Positions 31,601 through 38,802 of a stretch of 64,000 bases of DNA are shown piece after piece. The stretch lies in NCBI RefSeq assembly GCF_023053635.1, contig NC_086187.1, positions 29,612,501 through 29,676,500 of the forward strand. Reading direction: 5' to 3'. Position 1 is the first letter of the stretch; each line of letters begins with the position of its first letter. The notes beneath the pieces were generated by a model, which saw nothing but the letters and a program-made list of their open reading frames with translations, had not been told where the DNA came from and searched no databases. The translations under genes were made by a program, and so were the position numbers. Source of the DNA: Elgaria multicarinata webbii (taxonomy: Eukaryota > Chordata > Lepidosauria > Squamata > Anguidae).

Positions 31601-34600
31601 AAAGCAGCAAAAATAAATAAATAAAAAATCAACTGCCGAAAGCCTCACAGAGTGAAAACATCTTAAAGACTTGTTGCTGAAGTGATAAGAGCGTCCGTGT
31701 CGCCTGGTGGGTGGGCATTCCATACGTGGGTGTCCCACTGAGAAAGCCATTTTGCCAGTGCCGCCCACCTGATCTCATCTCTCCTGGTGACGGGATCTGG
31801 AAAATAATCTCTGAAGCAGAACTTAAGTTTCTGGCAGGTTCATATGAGAGAAGAGGTCTACTTTCTTCATGGTTATTTATGGTCTGTGGAGCTATTTTTG
31901 CAAACCTAAACTGTCTTGTCTTTTGTTTTATCATTTAAGATTCTTAGCAACCAAGTAAAACATGGATTTCTGAATATGAAAATGAAGTTTGTCTGTGCTC
32001 AGTGCTGGAGACATGGCCAAGTGAGCGAGCCGGACAGAAACAAGAAGTACTGCAGTGCAAAAGCCAGGCACCCGTAAGTCACGTGGCTTCTCTTCTGCCA
32101 CTCAAAGATGCTGTGTCCGGACGCGTGCTGGAATGCCCCTGGCTCTTTGCCTGCCAGGGTTGCGAACGATGCCCTGTGGGGCTTCAGGCAATGTTTTTAT
32201 TTGTTACAAATCTTGACAGTAATACCCTTCTAGCCAGATGGGAGTCTTCCAGACTCGTGTAACTAACACCAAAGCGCTGCTCTGTTTGCCTTCTGGTCCT
32301 TTAGTGACAATAAATGCAGCCGTGACATTTGAAAAGCCATTGGTTCAAATGGCATACAATTTGCCCAGCTCCTCTCTAGGACACCAGTGTGTTTCAAGTA
32401 CCTTTCTTTGCCAGGGATCAGTGGTTTCCTGTTATGGTGGTGCCCTTCCTCTCCACCCTAACTAAATTGGTGTTTCACTGTTTTTGTGGCTGCTTCATGA
32501 CAAAATGTGGGTTAGCAGCTCTGGAGCATAGGAGGCTGCCTTATGGCAGACCAGACGACTTGGCATACAGGCTAATTGCCTTGTGTTGTCTACAACTCTG
32601 ATGGGCGATGGCAAGAGCATTTCCCTGCGACCTGACCCTTTCTTAATCTGGGGGTGCTGAGGCTTGAACCTGGGAACTTCTGCATGTAAAAGCAGGGCTT
32701 GTCCACTCAGCTATGGTCCCTCCGCTATCCTTCAAAGTGGTTCTTCAAACAAACCTCATATAGAAGCGGAGTGTTAATGGTGTAAGGCCTGCCAGTGGCT
32801 TTTTTCTCTCCCTGGCCCCCTCCTCAGCATTGCATCACATCTTCTGTGTTTTCTCTACAGCCGTGAGCTTAGAAATGTCCTTTAGCATCTTAATGCAGAC
32901 TCTGTTTTTGCCTGTCAAAAAGTGCCTTGAGCTGGTTTGCGTCCCTTGGCACGTTGTGAGCTATTCCAACCCTCCTGGGTTGTGCAATGCTTGATGAAAA
33001 CAAGGCATGTATTATAGGAATTGCTTGGGTCTGTATTGATGTGAGGTTCCTTCTGATGCAGCCGTGATGTGCAGCCATGTTGAAACAGTTATTTCTTTGA
33101 GTGGCGCTGTCCTTTTCAGGTGGACCAAGGATCGCCGGGTGATGCTGGTAATGTCAAATGAGCGCAAGAAGTGGAATACAATTCGCCCACTTCCGGCAAA
33201 GAAGCAAGTGCCTTTGCAATTTGATGTGAGCATATCTTTAAAATCAAGATTTGCTTTTGTGTTGGTGTTCCCAAATTGGTTTTAGCATTAACTTTATTTA
33301 GGACAGGCGACATAGCAGTGAATTTGTTTTTTCCCAAGCTTATGGGAAGATTTGATGTTCCAATTTTATTTTAAATGCTTTACAACTGTGAGCATTAAAA
33401 AAATGGCTGCGCTTGGAGGTGTGTACAAATAATTTGCCATCTAGAGGAATGGAGATTGTTACATTGGCACCTGCACCCTGTCTTTCCTCCAAGGGACTGA
33501 GGCTAAGGTCCAAGGTGCCAGGAGTGAGATTGGTGAGGTGAATGGTTGTCCCCCAGCCATCCCAGTGAGCAGTGGACCCCAGGCCTCCCAAAAGCGCTAG
33601 CCCCTGCATCATGCTGGCTGTCATTCACATGGGCTGGCAGAATGCAGCCATGACTACAAGTCCAGTTAGGCGGCCACCAGACGTTGCGCTCATCCTCTAA
33701 AATCAGTGGATGGGCTGGGCTCCATCCACCAAACCCAAGCGCCATGTCTCCCCCTCCAGGCACCCAGATCATCTTGTACAACTTGTGCCACTGGTGTAAG
33801 AGAGAGTTAGCCTTCAAGTACTCCCTTGTATAGAATGCTGCTTACCTGAACTTGAGCCTCTTTCTCTTCCTATCTAGTTGTGCAATCATATTGCATCGGG
33901 CAAGAAATGTCAGTATGTCGGGAACTGCTCCTTTGCTCACAGTCATGAAGAACGAGAAATGTGGACTTACATGAAGGAGAACAGCAGTAAGTATGCTAAA
34001 AGGGTGCATAAAAACACGCTGTGAAATCTGTTGGCATTCTGACCTCTTTCCCCTCCTGTCCATCTGTACTTTATAGAGTACTTTTCAGGCATGCTTAAAG
34101 CAGTCTTAAAATCAACCCCTAATTCAGTGCCAAGGAAAACCATTTTCATGCCCTGATTTAGGTGGTTCTTAAAACATGGCATTGTGGACTTGGAACAGGT
34201 TATTGGATCAAAAGAACAGAGAATAAAAGGACATGCCCTCGAGAGAGGTGATTTGCTGATTCATCTGAGTGGGACTGCACTAAGGTTCTGCTTAGTGATG
34301 ACATCCTGCGATCTCGGTGTGGATCCTTCTCCTTCTCTGGTCTCCAGCCTTTGATACAGCCAGGCACACTTGTATACCAATGAGGGCTAGAATCTTTTTT
34401 TTAAGGGTAGAGAAAGCTGCGATTCTCAAGTTCTTGTTGCAGTTACTCATTGCATAAACTCAAAGCATTGTCATAGAGATTCCATGCTCTGTGTTTGTGT
34501 GTGTTTGTCTAAGCAAGTAGCAGAGTCATTGAAGTCCTGCACAGATGGCACTGCTTGAATCCCAAACACCAGGTCTTTGCTGTATCTTAAAACATTTACA

Positions 34601-37600
34601 GAAAGTCATTTTTGCATTGGTTTAGTTCACTTGGACATAGAATTGAAATCTTCTGTGCATGAATGGGCCACTCTCTGCCTAACAGAACTCCCGCGTAAGC
34701 CATGTTTGAGGATAGCAAAACGGGGTGGGATAGCATAGGGCAGCTGGCAGGCTGCAGCGGTCGCCGGCACCTTTCATTCAAAGAACAACGTACCATGCAT
34801 TCCCCATTCCTTTCTCCTCCAGGTTTTGAGTCCCCCATGTTGCCTTGACGACGAGTGATAATGTATGTTTGCATGCCTGGACCTCGTTCCTTTAGTGATA
34901 TCACTATGTATTTATAAGTTTATATTTGCCTGTTCCACTCACTCATATCTTAATTGCTGCAAACTTATTTGAATTTTTGTTCTCGTTTAGTTCAAGACAT
35001 GGAGCAGTTGTATGAAATGTGGCTGAAGAGCCAAAAGCCCGAAAAGGGGGAGGAGCCGGCTGCTCAAGCCAACAAAGAAAACGGGAAGCAAATTCACATG
35101 CCAACAGATTATGCTGAAGTTACAGTAAGTTGTTGTCTCGGCCTCTGGCATCTTTCTCTGTGCCAGTCGAGTGTTGCAGCGGGTCTTGGTCCCAGAAAAC
35201 AGAAGCAACCGGTCAGACACAAGTGAGCTTTTCCTGATCAGGGCAGGGGTCTCAAATGGCGGAGGCCAACATTCTGAGATGAGGGTGCCGCCAAGGCAGT
35301 CCAGGCCCTGCTCCTGCTCCGCCATGAGTGGGCGTCGTGCCAAGAGCACAGCTCTGCCATTATCTGGGTCCTTTCGTGAATTTCTGTGCGAGGCCTGCTG
35401 ATAATGGGCCGTGCTCTGGATTTTCTTAGCCCCGTCATGCTTCGCCTCTAACTTCTGTTATTCTATTGAGCTTAGTTAATTGACCCAGCATAGTCCATTG
35501 ACCCTTTTGACTTCTGCACTCTTTTGTTTCCATTTTTTAAAGGGACTCCAGCCAAATAATACACTTTCACTACCAGCATTGTTGTTGCTGAAATGTGCAC
35601 TCCTTGATCATGCTCCTGTTAGCAGCAGCTCAGAGGCATGGGGAGAGTTCCCACTGAAGGCTGTGGGAGGGTCTTCAGTTTTGAACAATAAGCTGGTGAC
35701 ATTGCTGGTGATTTCCGACCATTGGCCTCTTGCATGTTTGATTTGGTGTTGAGAAGTCATCCCCGTCCCATTACAGGTGCTTGTGCCAAGTTCAAGCGTG
35801 TGTCGCCATGCTTGTTCAGATAATACACTCCTCCCACCCCCCGCCCTTTCCATCAGTACCACCTTGACTGGGGCTAGCAGAGAACAGAACTAAGAAGCGC
35901 TCAATGGGACAATCCCTGTTCCTTTGCTGCCGCCATCATCACCTCACTTCCAAACTTCCATGAGTCAGGCTGAGGGAGAGGTCTGCATAAATTATTCAAA
36001 TTAACCAGATTTGCATACTGCATGTCCTTTTGGAATGGCTAATTGATGGTTGTGTGTGTGAACCAGGTGGACTTCCATTGCTGGATGTGTGGGAAGAACT
36101 GCAACAGCGAGAAGCAATGGCAAGGCCACATCTCCTCAGAAAAGCATAAAGAGAAAGTATTCCATACAGAGGATGACCAAAACCGCTGGCAGCATCGTTT
36201 CCCAACGGGCTGTTTCAGCCTTTGTGATAGGTAGGTATTCTTTTGACACCTCTATCTGCATATCTGGCCAGTTTCAAGTTGAGATTCCTGTAGCTCAGAG
36301 GTGGGCAACTTGCGGCCCTCCAGATGTCTTGCCCTTCAGGCTTAGCCAGCCTAGTCCATGGTGAGGTGGCTCAAGTTCCCTGCCTCTGCTGCAGATCCAG
36401 CTTCCACTTTTCAGCACAGTAGGTGAATGACAGGTAATTCCTTTCATGGCACACTGTCTTAACTGCTTCCTCACAGAAGATGAGCCTTGAGGGGTCCCAT
36501 TATTTCTAATGACTATATCTTGTACCTCGTGTGTGTGTGGGTGTTCTTCCCCCTCTATTGTTGCAATTCGCATGTGGCTGAACATGTGTCAGTGGCCCCT
36601 GTTGGACACTGCTTGTGGAGGTGAGCAACACCACCTCCTCCTCCAGCTTTGCATCTTGTGTCCTTTAAGAAGTCAGTATTGTGCTTTAGTGCTTCAGAAG
36701 CGGAGCACATCCCCTTTGCTACTGGGGGACGTGCTCCGTCACTTGTTTGGTTATGGCTTTTCTAAAGGTTATGGCCTTTAGAAAAACCATAACCTAACAA
36801 GTCCTTCCCTTTTCCCTGCATAAGGGTCAGTTTGTGTGCTACTAGCAGTACCACCCCCGCCTTTATTACTTTGCTAGTATCTAGGCTGCCTGGTTTTGCA
36901 CTGTCCCTTTTCAGCAGTGCAGCAGAAGAGACGTTTTATGCATAGCGGTAAGCGGAGTTTCTCAGCAGTCGAGAGCCATTGAACACACGCCCATCCATCC
37001 CTTTCAGTTACATCTTTGGGCAGGGCTAGCCCAAACTTGCAGTGGGGTAAAGCAGGCTGCACCAGGTTACAGCATTTACAACGGTAGAAATGGATATTTG
37101 AAAATGCTGAGACTTCTTAAAGTGTTGGCCCTAGCATTTGGGGTGGGGTTAGGGTGGGCGGAGAACTGCAGTTGCTTCAGGAAGCAAAGGAATTTAGGCC
37201 AGCACTGTGTTTGTAGGGTATGTTACTCACTACCGCTTTGCTTTGCTTTAAATAGATATATGGCTGGTACTTGTGTTGAGGGAAACAACTGTAAATTTGC
37301 ACATGGACCTGCTGAGCTCCGTGAATGGGAGGAACGGAGACACGTTCTAAGAATGAAGTTCAGCAAAGCCAGGAAAGATCACTTGATTGCTCCAAATGAT
37401 AATGACTTTGGAAAATATAGTTTTTTGTTTAAAGATTTAAACTAACGCTATAACAATGCATTTGTGTTGCCAGATGGAAGCATAAAATCAGAATTTGACA
37501 ATAATCAAAAGCATGTGACAGAAGCTGCAGATTTTCTGCTTTTATTGGCCTGTATTGTTCCTCCTGAAGAACCAAATGTAGTAGATGTGTAGGGGGGAGG

Positions 37601-38205
37601 GGAGTTGGCAGGTCTGTCTGTGCTCTCATGAAACAGAATGGTGGAGTAGTAATAAAAACTCAAGCCTGAAGTCTTAACGTGCTTATTCACCTTCTGTTGG
37701 ACAGAAGAACGTTGGAAAATAACCGGAGGGTGGGGGTGGGGGCTTGTGATGCCTAGGAAGCCCCTAACGTCGGTCCTTCAGCTGAAAACTTTTAAAGGTA
37801 AGCTTCTTCAAACAGAGGTCTCGGGCTCGGAAGAAAATGATGGATGAAATTCTTCAGATGTTTTAATGGAGAGGATTTGTTTAAAACAAGTTTGCTATTT
37901 ATCTCTATGTAGGTTGCTTAATAAAAGGATTTTCTTATTAAAAAGATTTTAAGCAAAATAACCATTTAACCACAATATATGTTGAATGGGGTATTTTTCT
38001 CTATTTGTATGTTTCAATATAACTTACTGAAAAGGATCTTGAAAGAGAGACATGTATTACTTTTTTTTGAAAATCAAGTAGTTAAAAATTCTGTTTCTTG
38101 GTCTTTGCTGTTTAAATGACGATTTGAAAGATTCCACTTGTATGTCAGTATTGTGTATTGTATGGACCAATATTGCCTGTAATAAAGATAACTTTACATA
38201 AATAC
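10420..38205 (+). CDS. ZC3H7A: zinc finger CCCH-type containing 7A (complete coding region, 22 coding exons)
   Basis: The product is an RNA-binding protein. The family is reported to bind certain pre-miRNA hairpins, and its paralogue ZC3H7B binds rotavirus NSP3. Twenty-two coding exons (13,851-37,445) join without a phase break to give 973 residues plus stop, against about 971 in human as I recall. Residues 37-150 are TPR helices (LFNEGNDAYRESDWEGSLNH). An LD motif, LDELLD, is at 283-288. Zinc fingers follow: a degenerate C509/C518/C524/C529, then C637-C645-C651-H655, C777-C786-C792-H796, a C2H2 at C861-C864-H877-H883, and C909-C917-C923-H927. The C-terminus KYSFLFKDLN and the wording of the fingers match ZC3H7A rather than ZC3H7B. 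It shares a promoter with NAGA, and TXNDC11 follows in the same orientation. Confidence 0.97.
11041..11172. mobile_element. palindromic MITE-like element
   Basis: CCCCAACCTGGTTGTCTTCC at the left and GGAGGGCACCAGGTTGGAGA at the right are inverted, with inner arms CAGTTCCCATCAG and GGAAGTTGTAGTCCC. This is a common reptile/bird palindromic repeat by memory, in ZC3H7A intron 1. Confidence 0.7.
11610..11672 (+). mobile_element. L2-type LINE 3' tail
   Basis: TTTGTAAACCACTCAGGGAG, then CTTTAACTATTGGGTGGTAT and an AAATAGAAGAAATAAAA end match the tail of the LINE at 3,205-6,480 with many changes, so it is an older copy. Confidence 0.7.
12100..13260. other. ZC3H7A intron 1, no feature recognised
   Basis: No exon, RNA gene or repeat family was recognised. 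An open reading frame at 12,667-12,873 is hydrophobic but has no recognisable motif. Confidence 0.5.
13265..13740. mobile_element. non-autonomous DNA transposon (MITE)
   Basis: The ends are imperfect inverted repeats: ACAGGCTGCATTTGAACATA with ACATTAAACTATAATTTAG on the left, and on the right the complement of GTTCAGATGTAATGCTAAAC. Internal pieces CACAGTTTAGT and CTAAACTGTGG are also inverted. A hAT-like MITE is likely, but no target-site duplication was verified. It lies just upstream of ZC3H7A exon 2. Confidence 0.55.
13851..13918 (+). CDS. ZC3H7A: ZC3H7A exon 2 (coding part)
   Basis: The acceptor CTATTTCAG makes the exon start at 13,815, with 36 nt of 5' UTR. ATG at 13,851 starts MSNVSVDRSTRLQEIKKGLQ, in line with the human MSNVSEE start. 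The donor is ACA/GTAAGG. Confidence 0.93.
14095..14165 (+). repeat. short interspersed repeat fragment
   Basis: GGCTGCAATCCTATGCACAC and GAGTAGGCCCCACTGAA match a repeat also seen at 29,797-29,880 and at 40,655-40,915. The family is common in squamates, but I cannot assign a class. Confidence 0.6.
15305..15378 (-). mobile_element. L2-type LINE 3' tail inside a MITE
   Basis: (TTTA)n, then TTACATCTATATACCGCCCC and GAAGCTCTCTGGGCAGTTTA is the LINE tail in reverse. Confidence 0.8.
15530..15757 (-). mobile_element. reptile interspersed repeat, unclassified, inside a MITE
   Basis: AGAACAGAAGAAGAGCCCTG, then CACAGTGGCCAACAAGCTGT and CATCAGGACTAGTAGCCATT. The same family appears at 22,083, 42,065, 43,505, 46,495, 52,690 and 54,118. 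It looks like the 3' part of a retroposon (CR1/L3-like), but I cannot name it. Confidence 0.7.
16707..16746 (+). CDS. ZC3H7A: ZC3H7A exon 3
   Basis: This 40 bp exon has acceptor CCCTCCCAG and donor GAG/GTAACA. It encodes STLPYPGTQEQYE. It was too small to show as an open frame and was found by the conserved PGTQEQY. Confidence 0.93.
17354..17551 (+). CDS. ZC3H7A: ZC3H7A exon 4 (TPR)
   Basis: This 198 bp exon runs from acceptor TGTGTTCCAG to donor AAG/GTATGT. It encodes the first TPR helices, including NLFNEGNDAYRESDW and EALNIADYAS, ending in VNRIACYSKK. Confidence 0.97.
17683..17880 (-). mobile_element. L2-type LINE 3' end
   Basis: ATTTATTACAATTCTATACC, then CTCTGGGCGGTTCACAAAAA and an A-rich lead-in is a LINE tail in reverse, 130 bp after ZC3H7A exon 4. 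Confidence 0.75.
18651..19163. mobile_element. MITE with clear terminal inverted repeats
   Basis: The left end GCTCAGTTCAGGAAACACGT continues TAGTCAATGG. The right end, complemented, reads GCTCAGTTCAGACAACACGT continuing TGGTCAATGC. GTGGAGTTTTT and its inverted partner follow inside. It is about 513 bp with no coding capacity. The superfamily is uncertain (hAT-like by feel), and a target-site duplication was not clear. Confidence 0.75.
19326..19484 (+). CDS. ZC3H7A: ZC3H7A exon 5 (TPR)
   Basis: This 159 bp exon is preceded by (TTTG)n and acceptor TTGGTACAG, with donor CAA/GTAAGC. It encodes GLHDRVLEDCGIVLNLNENN and LYRKSKALKELGRYKEAYDA, ending in AKCSLAVPQ. Confidence 0.97.
19884..19964 (+). 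CDS. ZC3H7A: ZC3H7A exon 6
   Basis: This 81 bp exon runs from acceptor TTAATATAG to donor AAA/GTAAGT. It encodes DESVIKLTQELAQKLGLKIR and KAYVRAK. Confidence 0.96.
20048..20086 (+). CDS. ZC3H7A: ZC3H7A exon 7 (small, divergent)
   Basis: This 39 bp exon has acceptor TTAATTGCAG and donor AAG/GTAAGG. It encodes PPPNSVSAEVSSK. It keeps phase 0 on both sides, so skipping it would not shift the frame. A second GTAAGG lies four bases upstream. Confidence 0.8.
20492..20525 (+). CDS. ZC3H7A: ZC3H7A exon 8 (small)
   Basis: This 34 bp exon has acceptor TGCTTGCAG and donor CAG/GTGAGG. It encodes SSNTSIEDIES, matching the SVEDIE of human ZC3H7A. Confidence 0.87.
20526..21492. other. ZC3H7A intron 8, no feature recognised
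   Basis: Frames are open here on the minus strand, but without motifs. A (GGT)n run is at about 20,980. No repeat family was recognised. Confidence 0.45.
21493..21770 (+). CDS. ZC3H7A: ZC3H7A exon 9 (LD motif)
   Basis: This 278 bp exon has acceptor CTGTTTCAG and donor ATG/GTAAGC. It encodes a Ser/Pro-rich stretch, AASLANGGSF, and the acidic GDELDELLDSAVSD. The last part carries the paxillin-type LD motif that in ZC3H7B binds a viral protein (family knowledge). Confidence 0.95.
22083..22250 (-). mobile_element. reptile interspersed repeat, unclassified
   Basis: CATCAGAAGAGCCCTGAGGC, then GTTGACCAGGGGCCCACGAG. This is the same family and orientation as 15,530-15,757. Confidence 0.65.
22340..22735 (-). 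mobile_element. tRNA-Ala-derived SINE, two copies in a row
   Basis: On the minus strand the second copy begins at 22,720 with GCTCACAACTCCGTGGCTGA, has CTTTGCATGC at the anticodon-loop position (TGC) and GGTCCCAGGTTCAATCC as B box. The body CAGAGCCGCTGCC-type follows in degraded form. A first, older copy ends near 22,515 (GCCAGGGATTAGACCTGGGG). They lie in ZC3H7A intron 9. Confidence 0.7.
23065..23272 (+). CDS. ZC3H7A: ZC3H7A exon 10
   Basis: This 208 bp exon runs from acceptor TTTTCCTAG to donor GAG/GTAAGA. It encodes LPFSAPLLGTLSVGAGFVPA and the conserved LDNFCSSLSTFSISDSKR. It is probably a disordered linker. Confidence 0.96.
23737..23801 (+). CDS. ZC3H7A: ZC3H7A exon 11
   Basis: This 65 bp exon has acceptor TCCCAATAG and donor CTA/GTGAGT. 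It encodes DISSSISRDVTSALNSNSPL, similar to the human DLSTSTSREGTPLNNSNS. Confidence 0.93.
23945..24115 (+). mobile_element. tRNA-derived SINE fragment (Sauria-SINE-like)
   Basis: CTGGGTCAGCCACTGTCTCT, TTGCAGGATTGTTGTGAGGA and CTCCTTGGAGGAAGGGCAGG are the body and 3' part of the SINE type at 1,616. The tRNA head is missing. Confidence 0.65.
24160..24358 (+). CDS. ZC3H7A: ZC3H7A exon 12
   Basis: This 199 bp exon has acceptor TTCCCTCAG and donor AGG/GTAAGG. It encodes MNGPASLFGSENYIGISSPA and NPLEGTHELRQACQSCFIKK. CQSC starts the Cys-rich half of the protein. Confidence 0.96.
24359..25678. other. ZC3H7A intron 12, no feature recognised
   Basis: An AATAAA at about 24,920 has no associated reading frame. 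No clear repeat was recognised. Confidence 0.45.
25679..25840 (+). CDS. ZC3H7A: ZC3H7A exon 13
   Basis: This 162 bp exon runs from acceptor TTTTTACAG to donor AAAG/GTAAGG. It encodes HPNLEHMCKKDTLIGRIKNS and KKIRPRPTKTQYVGPYYICK, which includes Cys509 of the first zinc cluster. Confidence 0.97.
26528..26566 (+). mobile_element. L2-type LINE 3' tail, short
   Basis: GACCGTTTGGGCAGTATAGA followed by AATGTGATAAAT matches the end of the LINE tail. Confidence 0.5.
26730..26926 (+). CDS. ZC3H7A: ZC3H7A exon 14 (first zinc finger)
   Basis: This 197 bp exon has acceptor GCATTCCAG and donor GAG/GTGTTT. It encodes AGEECRYSGHCTFAYCQEEI and then DVWTLERKGAFSREALFEGN. The CCCH pattern ends in Tyr-Cys in place of His, as in human. 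Confidence 0.96.
27225..27256. repeat. (GGA)n / G-run simple repeat
   Basis: GGGGGGAGGAGGAGGAGG with a following run of nine or so G lies in ZC3H7A intron 14. Confidence 0.85.
27561..27640 (-). mobile_element. CR1 LINE 3' end
   Basis: AGAATCATAGAATAGTAGCG, then TTGGAAGGGGCCTAAAAGGC is the CR1 3' end in reverse. Confidence 0.88.
28082..28179 (+). CDS. ZC3H7A: ZC3H7A exon 15
   Basis: This 98 bp exon has acceptor TTGTATTTCAG and donor CAA/GTATGT. It encodes KCFEHKPRIISKRNKDNSSS and CSHPAMHDFEDN. Confidence 0.96.
28520..28690. mobile_element. MITE-like fragment
   Basis: CGACTAACTATGGGTTGCTT and GAGTTAACTCTGGATTATTT resemble the TIR-proximal sequence of the MITE at 15,128. The ends are degraded. 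Confidence 0.35.
28705..28905 (+). mobile_element. tRNA-derived SINE plus (TG)n
   Basis: CTGGAGTAGTGCAGTGGCTA is a tRNA-like head, and CCAGGTGGCCTTGGGCGAGC is the SINE body. A (TG)n tract at 28,884-28,903 follows. Confidence 0.6.
29181..29362 (+). CDS. ZC3H7A: ZC3H7A exon 16 (CCCH finger)
   Basis: This 182 bp exon has acceptor CAAATAG and donor CCG/GTAAGA. It encodes CLVHILRETTVKYSKIRPFH and the finger LCRHEVRYGCSRDDECFYAH (C637, C645, C651, H655). Confidence 0.97.
29581..29699. mobile_element. near-perfect palindromic MITE
   Basis: Two 44 bp arms (29,581-29,624 and 29,656-29,699) are inverted with only a few mismatches: CCTGTGCATGTTTAGAGAGA against the complement CCTATACATGTTTATAGAGA, and CACAACTCCCAGT-type inner arms around a 31 bp loop. 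A single arm of a relative lies at 40,787-40,830. Confidence 0.8.
29797..29880 (+). repeat. short interspersed repeat
   Basis: GGCTGCAATCCTATGTACCT, then TTACTTCTGAGTAAATATGC and ATAGGATTGT. This is the family also seen at 14,095 and 40,845. Confidence 0.65.
30045..30121 (+). CDS. ZC3H7A: ZC3H7A exon 17
   Basis: This 77 bp exon has acceptor TCACCACAG and donor CAG/GTACTT. It encodes ISHEAIVQESKKYWQNMESN and AHGAQ. Confidence 0.95.
30122..31110. other. ZC3H7A intron 17, first part
   Basis: Nothing recognised. Open frames at 30,027-30,353 read through exon 17 and are chance extensions. Confidence 0.45.
31115..31410. mobile_element. MITE-like DNA element
   Basis: GCCTAGTCGGATGACACAGT near the left and the complement of ACTGCTGTGTCGTGCAAATG near the right look like inverted ends. 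The middle has no coding sense. It is a weak call. Confidence 0.35.
31420..31840 (-). mobile_element. L2/CR1-group LINE 3' fragment
   Basis: An A-rich tail region (31,430-31,630) is followed by CATTCCATACGTGGGTGTCC, which in reverse matches the GTGGAATG-type C-terminal coding tract of the L2 copies. It is old and degraded. Confidence 0.5.
31940..32073 (+). CDS. ZC3H7A: ZC3H7A exon 18
   Basis: This 134 bp exon has acceptor TCATTTAAG and donor CACCC/GTAAGT. It encodes GFLNMKMKFVCAQCWRHGQV and EPDRNKKYCSAKARH. Confidence 0.96.
32521..32725 (-). mobile_element. tRNA-Ala-derived SINE
   Basis: On the minus strand it starts near 32,722 with GGACCATAGCTGAGTGGACA, then TTTTACATGCAGAAGTTCCC and the B box AGGTTCAAGCC. 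It ends at GGCAGCCTCCTATGCTCCAG. Confidence 0.8.
33120..33225 (+). CDS. ZC3H7A: ZC3H7A exon 19
   Basis: This 106 bp exon has acceptor CCTTTTCAG and donor GAT/GTGAGC. It encodes WTKDRRVMLVMSNERKKWNT and IRPLPAKKQVPLQFD. Confidence 0.97.
33340..33830 (-). other. minus-strand open region of unknown origin
   Basis: Two overlapping minus-strand frames stay open for about 95 and 104 codons in an intron whose neighbours do not. Their wording (MIWVPGGGDMALGFGGW, WPPNWTCSHG) matches nothing I recognise. It may be the 5' part of an old LINE or other retroposed sequence. Confidence 0.3.
33878..33986 (+). CDS. ZC3H7A: ZC3H7A exon 20 (CCCH finger)
   Basis: This 109 bp exon has acceptor CCTATCTAG and donor GCA/GTAAGT. 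It encodes LCNHIASGKKCQYVGNCSFA, a C-X8-C-X5-C-X3-H finger (C777 to H796). Confidence 0.97.
33987..34990. other. ZC3H7A intron 20, nothing recognised
   Basis: No exon or repeat was identified. Confidence 0.45.
34991..35124 (+). CDS. ZC3H7A: ZC3H7A exon 21
   Basis: This 134 bp exon has acceptor TCTCGTTTAG and donor ACA/GTAAGT. It encodes QDMEQLYEMWLKSQKPEKGE and NKENGKQIHMPTDYAEVT. Confidence 0.97.
35125..36066. other. ZC3H7A intron 21, nothing recognised
   Basis: No exon or repeat family was identified. Confidence 0.45.
36067..36230 (+). CDS. ZC3H7A: ZC3H7A exon 22 (C2H2 finger)
   Basis: This 164 bp exon has acceptor TGTGAACCAG and donor ATAG/GTAGGT. It encodes DFHCWMCGKNCNSEKQWQGH and SSEKH (C861, C864, H877, H883), a double-stranded-RNA/U1-type C2H2 finger by spacing. 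Confidence 0.97.
36297..36360. mobile_element. half of the palindromic MITE family
   Basis: GAGGTGGGCAACTTGCGGCC followed by CTCCAGATGTCTTG matches the left arm of the element at 2,130. Confidence 0.6.
37256..37445 (+). CDS. ZC3H7A: ZC3H7A exon 23 (last coding exon)
   Basis: The acceptor is TTTAAATAG and the stop TAA is at 37,443-37,445. It encodes the last finger, YMAGTCVEGNNCKFAHGPAE, and the conserved end NDNDFGKYSFLFKDLN. Confidence 0.97.
37446..38205 (+). other. ZC3H7A: ZC3H7A 3' UTR
   Basis: This is AT-rich sequence after the stop codon. AATAAA hexamers are at 37,651 and 38,181. The second is the better end because AT-rich UTR-like sequence continues up to it. Confidence 0.65.
38181..38186 (+). 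terminator. polyadenylation signal, ZC3H7A
   Basis: AATAAA, 736 bp after the stop codon. A proximal AATAAA at 37,651 may also be used. Confidence 0.6.
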
Positions 38206-38353
38206 TTTTCCTAAACATATCTTCAGGCTCCTGGAGCATCACTAATATAGGCTCTAGAGCAAAATCTATAAGGTTGGGCATTCCAAAGCAAGAGACACTT
38301 TCTTGAGGGGGAGCCTCACTGTGTGCAGAACTGGAGTGGAATGGGAGCAGCTT

Positions 38354-38488
38354 CCCCCCCCCCCCCCCATATCACACCGTTCAGTCGCAGCAAGAGAGCA
38401 AGGCTAGATGCGGCGGCGGCGGCAGCATGAGCCACAACAGCCCATTCTTCTTCTTGAGTGGAGGGATTGTACCGGGGGGGGGGGGGGG
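38354..38488. repeat. C15 ... G15 complementary homopolymer pair
   Basis: There are fifteen C at 38,354-38,368 and fifteen G at 38,474-38,488, with a (CGG)4-like run near 38,410 in between. The spacer is 105 bp. Confidence 0.9.
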
Positions 38489-38739
38489 CTTTCTAGGGAA
38501 TGCTCCTGAGTCATAAAGTAAATGGGGGGCAGTCTGTGATTTGGTGTGGAGTTATGCATCCCTGCTGCAGACACCTGTTCTTACAATTCCTAAAGCCTCA
38601 CCCTTTTAAGAATAATGGCTGCACACAACAGCCCAGTTTGAACATGGGGGTGGGTGGGCTCAATCTAGCTGTTGGTTTTTTTCCCTCCACCAACGAGCCT
38701 ACGGCCTCCTGGATGCCATCAGAAGGGAGAAAGCAGTTT

Positions 38740-38802
38740 TTATTTATTTCATTTCTATATCGCCCAATAGCCGAAGCTCTCTGGGCGGTTCACAAAAATT
38801 AG
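38740..38802 (-). mobile_element. L2-type LINE 3' tail
   Basis: ATTTCATTTCTATATCGCCC, then GAAGCTCTCTGGGCGGTTCA is the tail in reverse, in the ZC3H7A-TXNDC11 spacer. Confidence 0.8.

Noticed and set aside
13851-37445. Assignment to ZC3H7B
   Set aside because: The finger wording, the KYSFLFKDLN end, the length of 973 residues and the neighbour TXNDC11 all fit ZC3H7A better.
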